Origin: Eucalyptus grandis
Taxonomy: Eukaryota; Streptophyta; Magnoliopsida; Myrtales; Myrtaceae
Assembly: GCF_016545825.1 (NCBI RefSeq)
Contig: NC_052618.1
Location: 13,631,398-13,695,397, forward strand
Reading direction: 5' to 3'
Length of the DNA stretch: 64,000 nucleotides
A model generated the notes under the pieces. The model saw nothing but the letters and a program-made list of their open reading frames with translations, searched no databases and was not told the origin of the DNA. The translations under genes were made by a program, and so were the position numbers. This document shows, one piece after another, positions 36,501 through 48,480 of the stretch (position 1 is its first letter; each line of letters opens with the position of its first letter).

Positions 36501-37849
36501 ATAAGTTCCTCAAACTAGCAATTTTATCTTAACAATGGAGTAATTGAAATAGGGAAAAGAATGAAAGGACTATTCTTGGGACATAAGCTGGTGGTTGGAG
36601 GTTCGAAAAGATAACAATCGTCTCCTTTTTTCGTGGATAGATGCGTTGGAAAGGCAATTCCTAAGGCGTCTTAGAATTAGAATCCAGGTTCTCTTATATA
36701 GAGAAATTTGACAATGTGATTCAATGTCGGAGAAGTAGAATATATATGTTAATCACACAAAGAGACTATGTTCATATGGACAAGCAAATTGCAAAGAATG
36801 TTGCTGCTACCTCCATAACTAAAGAGAAAGACCTAATCGATAAGGGGCTGGCTTGTTGTGATTATGAAATTTCATTGTAGATCTAATGACTGATAATTTT
36901 GTTTTCAAATAGGAGATGCTATTGTATTTTGTTATATTAATCAGATTTAGGGAAAAAAAAAAAGATTTTACTTTGTCAAATTGAACCAATAGTTTGATAA
37001 AAACTTATTTGAGCTGTGCTCGAAAGAATCAAATAGCTTAAGTTTAAATTTTCAATTCTATCCATGTTCCAGTTATCAATGTATTTCCTTTTTTCCTGTG
37101 ATTGTGATTTGTGTGGCTGAAATTGATTTGTTTTAAATATATATATAGGACCTGGAAGGCTTCTTTTGAATGTGTACCCTACTGCATTCTTGGAGCATAG
37201 ATTTGACCTTGACTTTGGATTAATGGCTTTCGTTATATGGTTTACTGTCTATTAAACTCCTGAAAGTAGCAAGTAATGCCTTAAACTCACGTTGTGTATG
37301 ATTTGATTCTCTCATTAGGGTATGCTTATGTCTTGATCTGTTCTTTACCATATGTTGGTTTTTCAACCATGGAGACGGGTAGTCTGCTCCTGTTCAATTC
37401 GTCATGCAACATATTCAGGAAATTAAGCAAATTGCTACTCTTAGGTATTCGGACAAGTCATGGATGGTGAAGCTAAGGAGTTGGAGATGAGATTTTTTTT
37501 TTTTTTTTTTTTTTTGGGGGGTGTGGGGGCGTTCTTTTCCAATGGGTGACCCACATTTGCAATAGAAAGTCATCTGCAAGTAGAAACTCATTGATAGGGA
37601 TGATTTTGTGTTTAGAGTCTACATATTCACTAGTGCTGGTTAGGACTTGATTTACATTGATCGAGATGAACTCTGGAATTGTCACTTTCGCTGGTCCAAA
37701 ATGAATTTGGTATTCCAAATAATAACTCCTTTATGTAGTCTTGAGGAATTAAGGAAGTGTACTTCTATGCCAACTGGGTTTTATGAGGTTGATCATAATC
37801 TAAATGCAGACTCATTAATGCCACATTCCAAATCTGAATGAACTGAAAA

Positions 37850-39810
37850 CAAGATGTCCTTTTTTGGTTTATGCATTCTTGTTATGTTGTTCTTCGTTTT
37901 GAATCTAAAATCTGGTCTCATAGGCTTATTAAGATTATGGGTTCCTACAGGGAATATCAAAAAGGTTCGAGAGGATGCTTTTGAGAGAATGGTGCAATTA
38001 TTTGGGTTGTGGAAATGGAAAAATGTGATAAGATGGCTTGGCTAGCAAAGGGTTGGAATAAATATGCAGAGCATTACTCTATTTGTGAGGGCCAATTTTT
38101 GGTCCTCTAATCTGAAGGGGACTCCATTTTCCATGTCATCATAATCGATGAAAGGATGTTTGAGATAGAATATCTACCAATCAATGAAGATGTGAGGAAC
38201 TGAGCCTCAGCAATTGTGGATTTGTCTTGCTGAAAGCGGAAGATGCCTTCGATTTGTGATGTTTCAGCCAAGCTTGAAGTCCGGGGGGATGGATTGCATT
38301 CAACCAAGTGTCCGCATTCTTGTATAGAAATGGAATCTGATCAGGTTTGCAAAGTTCATGGCAATTCCTGTGCACATTCATCAGCAGAGTTTGGGGAGGA
38401 ACAGAAGTTCAAACTGCTCATCACAAGATTTTCCAGGTGTGAATCTTAATATATTAGCTAATTCTCCCCTTGATTGTGTTGTTCTCGTGTTTGATTCAAA
38501 TACCGTAGAGGAACTATCCATGTCGTTAGGCTAAGAGAAACTGCATTAGAGAGTTGATGCTAAGAGAAAGTGTTAAGAGCTAATTCATTCTATTAGTGTT
38601 TCTCTATCTCTAGATCTCCCGTGTGTGCATATGTATGTGTTGGGACTAAATGTGCCAGCAATTGCCGTGATGCTTCGGTTTTGCTTGAAGTCTTGGGGGA
38701 TGAATTGCATCCAGCCAAGTATCCTTAGCTTCGTATGGCAATGGAATTTGATCAGGTTTGCAAAATTCGTGGTAGTTCCCATGCACATTCGTTAGCAAAA
38801 AGTTTGGGGAGGGACAAAAGTTCAAACTGCTCATCACGACATTTTTCGGGTGTGAATCTTAATATATTAGCAAATTCTCCCATTGACTGTGTTCTTCTTG
38901 TGTTTGATTTGAATTCCATCAGGAACTCTCCACATCGTTAGGGTAAGAGAAACTGTGTTAGAGCTAATTCACTCTCGTAGTGTTTCTCTGTCTATAGTTC
39001 TCCCGTGTGTGAATATGCTTGTGTTAGGGGATCTCATAAATAATGGAAACAAGCCGAGCCAATCATATCAGTTTTGATTGCGCTGAGAATCGTATTGGTG
39101 TGCATATAGGCCTTGGGAAGCTAGACCATTAGTAAGACTCAGATCAATTGATTTAGGGTTGCTATGTCGGCAATATGAGTTTTACATAATAAGAATAGAA
39201 TACGACTAAAAAGCAAATGCTTTCTTCATGTTCTGTTTGCGACTGCTGCAGGTAAGCTGAGGGGCTTGTGCAAAGCTCTTGAACTGGCCAGCAAATTAAT
39301 ACTCGATTATTCTTTCTCCGAAATTGCGGTGAGGTTAATACATCTGAAGAAAAACAATGTGGTAAGATCCTCGTGATACTGACAACTCTGGGATTTAAAT
39401 CACCTAAGGCATCCTCATACTGTCTTCCTCAGATATCATTGGTTGTTCTCTTCTTTGTGATGACAAAATTGCAAAATGTCTACTTGAGCAGAGAGTTCCT
39501 GCTTCATTCACAAAGACACATGTTAAGAAAAGCCCGTAGACCATGGCTCTCATATTTCAAGACAAATCATGGCCGTTGAAGCTCATCAGCCACGAACATT
39601 ATGGAAAGTCATCTGCCCTTTGGGCCGCATCACGAGAGAAACTTTTCTAAAGGTGGAAGACTTGTGTGTTCGAGCTTTATTGAAAGGGACGATATCATGT
39701 TCAGAGTATCCATCTTCAGAACCACTGATAAGATTTGGGTGTATAATAATATGTGCAATGCGATACAGCAGAGGAAGCATCGCGTTAGCTCGCTTTTGGT
39801 GAGAACAGAA
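37850..39810 (+). pseudogene. VRN1/REM-type B3-domain gene relic, copy 1
   Basis: B3 domains of this class bind DNA in plant nuclei, and VRN1-like proteins carry two. The C-terminal half of the first domain is readable as AKGWNKYAEHYSICEGQF, then SEGDSIFHVIIIDER and EIEYLPINEDV, with a TAA (38108-38110) between LVL and SEGD and frame changes upstream of AKGW. A linker exon follows in two tandem copies. KALELASKL at about 39270 starts the approach to the second domain. The second domain at 39461-39745 reads NVYLSREFL, then MALIFQDKSWPLKLISHEHY, and after frame changes DDIMFRVSIFRTTD. It has several stops and shifts, so it is non-functional. Copy 2 shares the TAA. Confidence 0.8.
38257..39030 (+). 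repeat. 411-bp tandem duplication of a B3 linker exon
   Basis: 38257-38667 and 38668-39030 repeat the same sequence (shared GGAATTTGATCAGGTTTGCA-like and CAAACTGCTCATCAC text, then AATATATTAGC). Block B2 has one copy (46917-47290), so the duplication is private to B1. The frames differ between the copies. Confidence 0.85.
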
Positions 39811-40309
39811 TTTACAGAATTGCTAAGCTGAATTCTGCTTTCGGTTCAGCAAAGTGGATAAAAGCATTAGTTTCGTTCCAATGGATGGAATGGTCCTGAA
39901 TGTGTACGATACCTTTCCTTGATCCTAGACGTGGCAATCACAATGTGGGCAAGAGTCGTGAGTTGTGAGTCGGAGGAAGCTGATTACAAATGTCGATTCT
40001 GTAATTCAGGAGACAATCTCTCTTTCAAATTGGGTGCTTCTTTAAGGTTTCCGGTGGCTCAACCTGACCTTTAGAACTGTAAAGCACAGTTATGTCGATT
40101 ACGCTTCCTTAAGCCATACCAAGATTTTGCAAGCTCTGGTGAACTTACATCAGATTCTTTGCAATCTCTTTTCGATTTCTTGAAGATTTTGTGATCAGTC
40201 TTTTCGTATGTCGCAAATTGAAGTTTAACAGTTTCTTCTCATGTGAAAAACAATCGAATTTTTTTTTTTTTTTTTCATATTAAATGAATGTTGTTATGCA
40301 TGACGAAGT

Positions 40310-40450
40310 AAATATGCTGCGTCTTTGCGTCGCTGTGGCACGTCTCTTCCGCAGCCTCTCTCTCTCTCAACAAACACAGCAGCCGAGCCTCCAACAGTGG
40401 CTTTGCACCTTTAGAATCAGCGATAATCCCAGCGCTCTCGAACTTGAACT
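40310..40450 (-). pseudogene. remnant of PDH E1-beta first exon, block A3
   Basis: About 130 bp align with the transit-peptide region of the E1-beta relics in A1 and A2, including shared CTCTTCC and TCTCTCAACAA landmarks and the upstream CTCGAACTTGAACTTGCTC. The frame is destroyed and nothing of the mature protein remains. Confidence 0.6.
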
Positions 40451-40461
40451 TGCTCTCACCG

Positions 40462-40463
<2 letters not shown>

Positions 40464-40506
<43 letters not shown>
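40464..40506. repeat. (TC)n microsatellite, block A3
   Basis: About 21 TC units at the same relative position as (TC)n at 50361-50404 in A2 and the shorter run at 8537-8553 in A1. Confidence 0.95.
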
Positions 40507-40510
<4 letters not shown>

Positions 40511-41189
40511 CTTTCTTCCATGCGAGCACTCGATACATCCTCTGTAAACCTACGGCAATAGAAATTTGGGAGATGGTGAGAGGATGGGAGAAAACAAAAG
40601 TGAAACGGAAATCAACGGACAAAATTTGCAATGAATCGAAGACAATTCTAGAGTTAAATTGGAGACGGAACGTCCTGGTAATTGTGACCGTCGATCAAGG
40701 AAACTATCTGGTCGAGTTCTGCCATTGCGGCGGCGAGTGGCATCTTCGAACTGGTAGTGACGCTTTTGTGCTTCGGTCAGTGCTGGAAGCAACAATCGTC
40801 AAAGAGCTCGACTCAATAAATCGCTGGTGGAGCTCCAATCGCGGTTGCAACAAATCATCAGCTAGAGATCAATCCCCTTCATTCAATTGTTCCTCCAAGC
40901 TGCAATCGAAGGCTTCTCCGACTCTCTCCGCCAATTCAGATCACCCTACAGTGAACGACACTATCAGATTCCGCATTCAAGGTGCGGCCACACTAATTCC
41001 TCTCTGATTTGAGTTGTCACTTTCCTGTCCTTACATATGTCTGGACCACATTCACCTGTCGCCCGGCCATCTCGAGCTCATGTCGCCATCACCACTGACC
41101 CATTGTTACGCCCGTTTCATGTGCAATCGAACTGCCGAGTCAAATTTCGATTCACTCCAGAATACGTTCTGTCAACTCTTGCCAAGGCT

Positions 41190-41383
41190 GAGGTCGGATG
41201 GATCATCATATGGATACCATTCGCGGATACGAAGGATGAGATTCTTTGGTTTCGCTCTTGGCACTCTTGCCAGTCCGACGTCACTTCATCAACCGTGGTA
41301 GCCAAGGCCAATCTGAGTCATCATCCTTCGAGACGATACACCGAGCGTGAAGATTGGCAGCGGCGAGCAAACAATCTAGAATA
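41190..41383 (-). pseudogene. unrecognised conserved exon-like frame, block A3
   Basis: Minus-strand text parallels A1 and A2: AAANLHARCIVSKDDDSDWP, later NQRISSFVSANGIHMMIHPT and SALA. The Met run is only two long here. A frame difference separates the two parts. It continues VDRTYSGVNRNLTRQFDC, where A1 and A2 carry an extra stretch. Family not recognised. Confidence 0.4.
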
Positions 41384-41594
41384 AAAAGGTGCAATGCAAA
41401 GGGGTGGATGGAGGTGATTCAGATTTTGCGTGGGAATTTTGGGCAAAACAGGGCAAACAAGGTGAAGCTGGTGGTGGCTCTTTGGATGAGAAGGAAGTAA
41501 AGTGTAGAAAAAAAAAGATAAAAAAGGAAAAAGAAAGTAATAAAAAAAAAAAAAAAAAAAGACACGAAAGGAAAATATAGAGAGCACACGAGAA

Positions 41595-42330
41595 ATCGGT
41601 CAAATGGAAGACTTGCACAAGAGATGTAATTCGTCACACCATCGAACACCTTCATTGCAAACTCGATCCCTCCTCCACAGTGCAATCGACGGCAATGGGA
41701 ATTCGGAAGATGGTGAGAGAATTGGAGAAAATCAAAATGAAATAGATATCAACGGACGAAGTTAGAATGTATCGAAATTAATCCTAGAGTCGAATCGGAG
41801 ATGAAATGACCTGGTGGGAAGTGCGACTGTCGATCTGATAGATATCATAATTACCCGAATGTCAGTGAGGAACCGGCTGTCCGCGGATATTTCTTATGGC
41901 GCGATCTTCTTTCCTCCGCTTTTTGTTACAGAGTCGTCTCACCCTCTGTTTCTCTCTTGCGCAATTCAACGAACACCTTCTCCTCAGAGGACGCAGCACA
42001 TTCAACGACCAGGAAACTACAGGGGTCAAGTTCTTCGCCATGCAACGTTTTCTCTATGTCTATCTTCATTTTTTCACCAGGTCTTCCTCTGTCAGGATTG
42101 TTTCCTATCCGATTAAACTTCTGAGTCCAATTTCGATTCATTCCTGTATAAATTCTGTCGATTCTTGCTTCCTTCTTTTCCCTTCCACTTCATTGCCGCC
42201 TTTTGGATTCCAAATGCGGTCGCTTGCGTCCTTCGTTTCGCCCTCCTACGCCGCGCATGAAGGGGATGTCGGGCTGGTGTATAGGATCCGCCAATTCGAG
42301 GGATGAAATCTTCGAGTTCACTCTCGGCCC
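41595..42330. repeat. further partial copy of block A/A3 sequence
   Basis: 41600-41670 repeats the minus-strand EFAMKVFDGVT piece seen upstream of the TC run in A1 and A2. 41690-41840 resembles 40555-40700. 42110-42300 resembles 8880-9160 (shared CACTTCATTGCCGCCTTT and GATCCGCCAATTCG-like text). No gene is supported. Confidence 0.6.
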
Positions 42331-42399
42331 TCCCGCCGGTTTGAGAAGCCCGTCAAAAGGAAGACTTGCATAAAAGATGGAATTCCTTGAGAGGAAGAT

Positions 42400-43066
42400 T
42401 CATCCCATCTCTCAGCCATCATTTTCATTTTCTTTTCCTTTAAATAGGCATAAAAAAACTCCAAACGACGCCATTGCAGCGTTTCTTGGCTTCAGGTACC
42501 TTTTTCGGATCTCTCCTCCGTCTTGACACGCACCCCCGCTCAGTGAGTTCCGAGTCGCTCCACCATCACCCTCGCTATCTACTGCTGCTTTGAAACCGAG
42601 CTGCACTCGCCTCATGATTGATTCTGTCGCTCGCCGTCTTTAGAAACTTCGGTGATCTTCTCTCTTTCTCTCTTCTTTTCCTTCTTCCGGTTCGAATCGC
42701 GTTTTCGTTTTGTGCATTCTTATGTGTTTTGACAGAGCGATGTTTAATGCTCTTGTCGTTTTGCTCATCAAAGGGTTCATGTCCGGAATTTTTTTCTTTT
42801 TTCCTTGTTTCCAATCGTGAATCCAAGACCACTTGGAAACGAGCGAAGATTGAACTGAAAACGTCGTGAGAAATCACCACAGCGAACGAGAGTTGTGCAG
42901 AGTTAAGCTCGGTCGAACAGTGGTTCGGTTTTCCTCTATTTTTTGGCACCCTATAGTCGCTTCTGGATTCAAATGTGGTGCGAGGGTGACTCGCTAGCCA
43001 TTCCTGATCGGTCCTTTGATTAAAGCTTTTCTCTGTGTAGATTTCTGAGCGGCTTGGGACTTGGAG
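42400..43066 (+). other. probable old promoter/5' leader of the V-ATPase B fragment
   Basis: Pyrimidine-rich, moderately GC-rich sequence directly upstream of the ATG at 43067, with no other gene. A long minus-strand open frame here (to 43249) overlaps the V-ATPase coding exon and looks like a shadow. Assignment is by position only. Confidence 0.35.
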
Positions 43067-43789
43067 ATGGGAGTGGCGCCGATGAGTTATGACATGGAAG
43101 AGGGGATGCTGGAGATCGGCATGGGTAAGCTTTTGGCCCTCTCCGCTTTCTGAATTTTTTGTTTTAGCTACGGGCGATAGAAATCTGTTGGGATGCTTGA
43201 ATCTCGTAATTAAGCTTTGTCTGTATTGTGGCGCGTAGCTTTGTGTCATTGTTTGTGGCTTATTATGTCTTTCGCCATCTAAGTTTCACTGTGCTTGGAA
43301 TCATAACTTTAATCATGGGATATTGTTGTCGAGGCTTTCCATGTAGCTTTCTCGTTTGTGAAAAGTTTATGCTACCCTTGTTTTGACAACAGTTAATACA
43401 TGTACTACTTAGATCTACACAATCTCTATCATTTTACACGTATTGTTTAAGAGGTGAGGAATCATTTAGCTCTTGTCCAAGTCAAATTTTTAGCATTCCT
43501 TAGCCGCTGGGTCTTAGTTATCGGTTGTTCAGACAATTGCTTTGCTACTTGCAGAGTGTAGGACCGTCTATGGTGTTCTTGGGCCGTTGGTTATACTCGA
43601 CAAAGTCAAGGTAAATTTCATTGGTTATAATTTTACGAGGTTCAGTGAACTCCTATATTGACATGTTGGATTACTTTTATTGTATGTCAAGGACCAAAGT
43701 TTCAAGAGATAGTAAATATCCGCTCGGGAGATGGAACGACTAGACGTGGGCAAGTCCTTAAAGTTGATGGAGAGAAAGCTGCTGTGTAG
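43067..43789 (+). pseudogene. V-type H+-ATPase subunit B, 5' fragment (three exons)
   Basis: Subunit B is the non-catalytic nucleotide-binding subunit of the V1 sector that powers vacuolar proton pumping. Exon 1 (43067-43124) reads MGVAPMSYDMEEGMLEIGM up to GTAAGC. Exon 2 (43555-43610) reads ECRTVYGVLGPLVILDKVK up to GTAAAT. Exon 3 (43691-43789) reads [20 protein letters not shown], then [12 protein letters not shown]. This is about 70 of the family's roughly 490 residues. The next expected residue is Gln, but the codon is TAG (43787-43789), directly before a GT donor. The acceptor before exon 3 reads CAA instead of CAG. No later exons (VFEGTSG onward) follow before block B2 begins. A fragment carried here by duplication, no longer functional. 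Confidence 0.9.
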
Positions 43790-44083
43790 GTTTAGTCTAA
43801 GCTGCCAGCCTCTTCTTTTTTGCTTTAGCTCTCTTGAAACTGCATTTTTGTTGGTTGGACTGCATTAGTTGGGTCACTTTTGTGTGCAGTACTTTTCAGC
43901 TAATGACCTAGTGAAATCTCTGCCGTTCATTACAAGCATCAGAAAAAGCAGAACATGAAATATTTTCTTGTGTATACGTGATGAAATGTGAGAACATCAT
44001 ATGGGATAATAATTTTAAAAAATGTGATTGAGTTTCTTGAGGAGAACAATGTTAAGAGTCTAATTAGCATTCCGTGTAGGCAT
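43790..44083 (+). other. remaining V-ATPase intron-like sequence
   Basis: Non-coding tail after exon 3, ending near the TC run (44084-44109) that opens block B2. No exon recognisable. Confidence 0.45.
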
Positions 44084-47000
44084 ACTCTCTCTCTCTCTCT
44101 CTCTCTCTCCACATCTGTATCCGATGAATCGTAAGTTCACGCTTCTGCACACATTATTTTAACCGTGTGCCATAATTTCATCCAATTTTTGTGTCTTGTT
44201 GCGCATAATTTTCTTCTGAATTGCGTTAAACCTTCCTCAATTGTCATCATCTTGTTCAGCTAGGGCTCTGCTTTCAAAATTCGTTCCACAGTTGATTTTT
44301 ATCCATGTAAATTTCTCAGCCCACTGCTTCAGATCACGAACCAAGAGAGGTCCTCAACTTAGCAATTCATTGCCCCTAATTCTACATCTTGTGAGTATAT
44401 TTGTATGCTCGTCTCTCTTTATCACATCAGCTGCTTTGAAAATGTGGATGGGCAGAGTTCTTCTCTGCCAGTTGGCAAGGATTTGTGATGAAAACACGTC
44501 TGTGTAGGAGTAGGAGATTTCTTACGTGTTTGAGCTCATGGATGGTGATGATATGGTGGAACTCGAAGATATTCAGAGAATCTTATGCCTTGTCAAAATA
44601 TGAGGAGTCAATTTTATGCCTTGTTCTCCATAAACTCCGGAGTGCTCATCATCATGAGAATTTGGAGGGGTGGCTTGCGATTTAACATGTCATGTTTTTG
44701 CTCTCGTAACTCTCTTTCCGTCGTTCTCTTCGAATTCTAGAATAGTTTCTAAGAAGCTCTTGTTTTGATCTTGATTGATTATGTAATGATGTGGGGATAC
44801 TATTAACTTCTGACCTATGCCAAATTTTTTCATGGCAAGTCAAATTAATGAAGTGTACATAAACTGTCACTGAAGTTGTCACTTTTCAGGTACAGGAAGG
44901 ACCAAACAGTTAGCAGATTGAGGCATCATGAGCTGGTTTTTTTTATGGTCCCATGCACCCAGGGCCTCTCGCTACTCTTAAATCGGTCGACAAATTTTCT
45001 AGATTTTTTTTCGTGGTAATGAGGCCATCTCATGTTAAGTATGGCTTGGTATGATCCCAAGCTTATTTACTCAAACTGGCATGTCTTGGAAATCAAATAT
45101 ACTGATGCTGTTTATATCTTTGCCTATACTCTAGTATATTTCCAAGTATACTGCATTGTGTAGTAAACCACATTATATGTTATTTTCCTTGAAGTGTTCA
45201 TGGATATATGCTTAAACTAGGTATATATCTTAACAATGGAACATAAGTTGGTGGTTGGTGGTTCGAAAAGATAACAATCATCTCCTTTTTTTTTTTTGGT
45301 GGATAGATGCGTTGGAAAAGCAATTGCTGAGGCAAGTCTTGAGAATTAGAATCCAAGTCCTCTTATATGGAGAAATTCAAATGTTATTCAATGTTGTAGA
45401 GGTAGAATATATATGCAAATCGCACTAGGAGACTACTAAAATGGACAAGCAAATGGCAAAATATGTTGCTACCTCCATAACTAAAGAGAGAGACCTAAAA
45501 GATAAGGGGGTGACTTGTTATGATTTCGAAATTTCATTCTAGATCTAATGACTGATAATTTTGTCATCAAATTGGAGAAAATTTTGTCTTCTGTTATATT
45601 AATCAGATTTGGGGGGAAAATATTATTTTACTTTGTCAAATTGAACCAATAGATTGATAAAACCTTTTTTGAGCTGCGCTTGAAAGAATCAAACAGCTTA
45701 AAAATTTTCAATTCCATCCATGTTCCAGTCATCAGTGTATTTGCTTTTTCCCCTGTGATGGTGGTCTATGTGGCTGAAATTCATATGTTTTAAATATATA
45801 TAGGACCTGGAAAGCTTCTTGCGAATGTGTACCCTGTTGCATTTCGGCAAAGTAGATTTGACCTTGACTTTGGATTGATGACTTTCGTTATATGTTTTAC
45901 AATCGGTTAAACTCCTGAAACTAGCAAGTAATGCTTTAAACTCATACTGTGTGCGATTTGATTCTCTCATTGGGGTATGCTTATGTCCTGGTCTGTTCTT
46001 CACCATATGTTGGTTTTCTCCACCATGTAGATGGGTAGTTTGCTCCTGTTCAATTCATCACGCAACATATTCAGGAAATTAAGCAAATTTTGACTCTCAG
46101 GTATTCGGACAGGTCATGGATGGTGAAACTAAGGAGTTGAGGACGAGATTTTTTTTTTTTGTTTTTTTTTTTTTTTTTTTGGGGGCATTCTGCCCACTGG
46201 TTGGCCCACTTTTGCAAGAGAAAGTCATCTGCATCATCTGCATGTAGAAACTCATTGACAGGGATGATTTTGTGTTCAAAGTCTACATGTTCACTAGTGC
46301 TGGTTAGGACTTGATTTACATTGATCGAGATGAACTCTGAAAGTGTCACTTTCGCTGGTCCAAAATGAATTAATTATTCCAAATAATAACTCCTTTATAT
46401 AGTCTTGAGGAATCAAGGAAGTGTACTTCTATGCTGATCGGGTTTTATGAGGTTGATAATAATCCAGATGCACACTCATTAATGCCACATTCCTAATCTG
46501 AATGAACTAAAAAGTGTGTGTTTATGCATTCTTGTTATGTTGTTCTTCTTTTTGAATTTGAAATAAAGTCTCATAGGCTTGTTAAGATTATGGGTTTTAT
46601 TTTACCTACGGGGAATACCAAAAAGGTTCAAGAGGATGCTTTTGAAAGAATGGTGCAATTATTTGGCTTGTGGAATTGGAAAAATGTGATGAGATGGTTT
46701 GGCTAGCAAAGGGTTGGAATGAATTAGCAGAGCATCACTCTATCTATGAGGGTCAATTTTTGATCTTCTAATCTAAAGGGGACTCCATTTTCCATGTCGC
46801 AATAATTGATGAAAGAATGTCCGAGATAGAATATCCGCCAATCAATGTCGATGTGAGGAACTGAGCCTCAGCAACTGTGGAATTGCCTTGCTGAAAGTGG
46901 AAGGTGCCTTTGATTGCCGTGATGTTTCGGTCGAGCTTGAAGTCTGGGGGGATGAATTGCATTCACCCAAGTGTCCTCGGTTTTGTATGGAAAAGGAATT

Positions 47001-48480
47001 TGATCAGGTTTGCGAAGTTCATGGCAGTTCTTATGCACATTCATAAGCAAAGTTTGGGGAGGGACAGAAGTTCGAACTGCTCATCACAAGATTTTCAAGG
47101 TGTGAATCTTAATATATTAGCTAATCCTCCCCTTGACTATGTTGTTCTCGTGTTTGATTCGGATTCTATGCAGGATCTCTCCATGTCGTTAGGCTAAGCG
47201 AAACTGTGTTAGAGTTAATTCATTCTTGTAATGTTTCTCTATAGTTCTCCCATGTGAACATATGTATGTGTTGGGAGATCTAAAAAATAATGAAAACAAG
47301 CCAAGCCGGTCATATCAGATTTGATTGTGCTGAGAATCATATTGGTGTACATATAGGCCTCAGGAAGCTAGACCATTAGTAAAACTTAGATTTATTGATT
47401 TAGGGTTGCTACGTCGGTAGATATGAGTTTTACATAACAAGAGCAGAATACGCCTAAAAAGCTAAAGCTTTCGTCATGTTCTGTTTGCAACTATTGCAGG
47501 TAAGCTGAGAGAGCCGGGCTTGTGAAGAGCTCGAGCCAGCCAACAAATTTATACTCGATTATCCTTTCTTTCAAATTGTAGTGAGGTGAACATATCTGAA
47601 GGAAAGCAATATAGTAAGATCCTCATGACAATGACAACTCTTGGATTTAAATCACATAGAGTCGCTAGACTATGTTAGCTCTAAATATTTAATCATGTGG
47701 CGATAATTTTTTATTTTATTTTATCCTTTACATGATTTGAAAAGGATCCTCATACTGTCTTCCTAAGATTTCATTGTTTGTTTTCTCCTCTCTGATGACA
47801 AAATTGTGAAACGTCTACTTATCCAGAGAGTTATCGGTTCATTCCCAAAGAAGCACATTAAGAAAAGCCCGCAGACTGTGGCTCTCATATTTCCACACAA
47901 AGCATGGCTGTCGAAGCTTATCAACCATGAAAATTATGGAAAGTCATCCGCTATTTGGGCCGCATTCACGAGAGAAACTTCTCTGAAGGTAAAAGACGTG
48001 TGTGTGTTTGAGCTTTATTAAAAGGGACGATATACAGTAGAGTTGCTAGGCTAAATTCGGCAAAATGGATAAAAGCATGAGTTTTGTTCCAATGAATGGA
48101 ATGGTCCTGAATGTGTTCGATAACTTTCCTTAATCCTAGACTTTATAATCACCATGTGGGCAGGAGTCGTAAGTTAGAGAAAGCTAATAACTAATGTCGA
48201 TTCTGTAACTTCCATTTCAGGAGACAATCTCTCAAATTAGGTGCTTCTTTAAGGTTTCCGATGGCTTAACCTGACCTTTAGAATTGTATACACTTCCCTT
48301 AAGCCAGCGTAACCATGATATACAAGCTCCTGTGAACTTACATCAGATTATTTTCATTGTCTCTTTTTGATTTTTTGAAGATTTTGTGATAAGTCTTCTC
48401 ACATGTAGGCGCAAAATTAAGTTTTTTAGTTTCTTCCCATGCGAAGAGCATTTGCAATTTATTTTGTCAAATTAATTGTG
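44084..48480. repeat. segmental block B2
   Basis: Second copy of block B1 with the leader-like segment, long introns, linker and B3 exons. Contains about 700 bp (44450-45230) not obviously present in B1. In that part GVGDFLRV at about 44507-44530 resembles the VGDxxxFEL end of a B3 domain, but weakly. Sequence 48480-48860 separates it from block A2 and shows nothing recognisable. Confidence 0.8.
46560..48021 (+). pseudogene. VRN1/REM-type B3-domain gene relic, copy 2
   Basis: The first domain half reads WLAKGWNELAEHHSIYEGQF, a TAA, then KGDSIFHVAIIDERMSEIEY and PPINVDVRN before TGA. The TAA sits at the same codon as in copy 1, so the gene was dead, or shared a non-coding variant, before the duplication. 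The second domain at 47806-48018 is open: KRLLIQRVIGSFPKKHIKKS, then VALIFPHKAWLSKLINHENY, WAAFTRETSLKVKDVCVFEL, and then a stop caused by an extra T (also present in copy 1). The approach exon at about 47500-47610 is more degraded than in copy 1. Confidence 0.8.

Larger units (their letters stand above)
36000..40308. repeat. segmental block B1
   Basis: Aligns in order with 44090-48480 (block B2). Examples are 36585-36720 with 45240-45370, 37440-38210 with 46085-46870, and 39230-40200 with 47490-48380. It holds the first B3/REM relic. Its right end joins block A3 near 40308, where homology to B2 stops. The region 36500-37850 is intron-like with no clear exon. Confidence 0.85.
40309..41575. 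repeat. segmental block A3 (internally deleted copy of block A)
   Basis: Aligns with block A2 from 50215 to about 51260 and with block A1 from 5290 and 8512 onward. It starts inside the PDH E1-beta first exon, so about 1.7 kb of block A (most of the E1-beta relic) is missing at the junction with B1. A TC microsatellite is at 40464-40506. The part 40560-40900 is not obviously present in A1 or A2 but is related to 41690-41840. Ends in a poly-A rich stretch near 41540-41560. Confidence 0.75.

Noticed and set aside
40444..41007. 187-codon plus-strand frame
   Set aside because: It begins in a TC microsatellite (Leu-Ser repeat), is not kept in blocks A1 or A2, and opposes the minus-strand frame that is conserved.
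42680..42695. GGTTCGAATC, resembling a tRNA B box
   Set aside because: No A box or foldable cloverleaf at the right distance. It lies in the V-ATPase leader.
42575..43249. 224-codon minus-strand frame
   Set aside because: It overlaps the V-ATPase B exon 1 on the other strand, which has clear family homology. Treated as a shadow.
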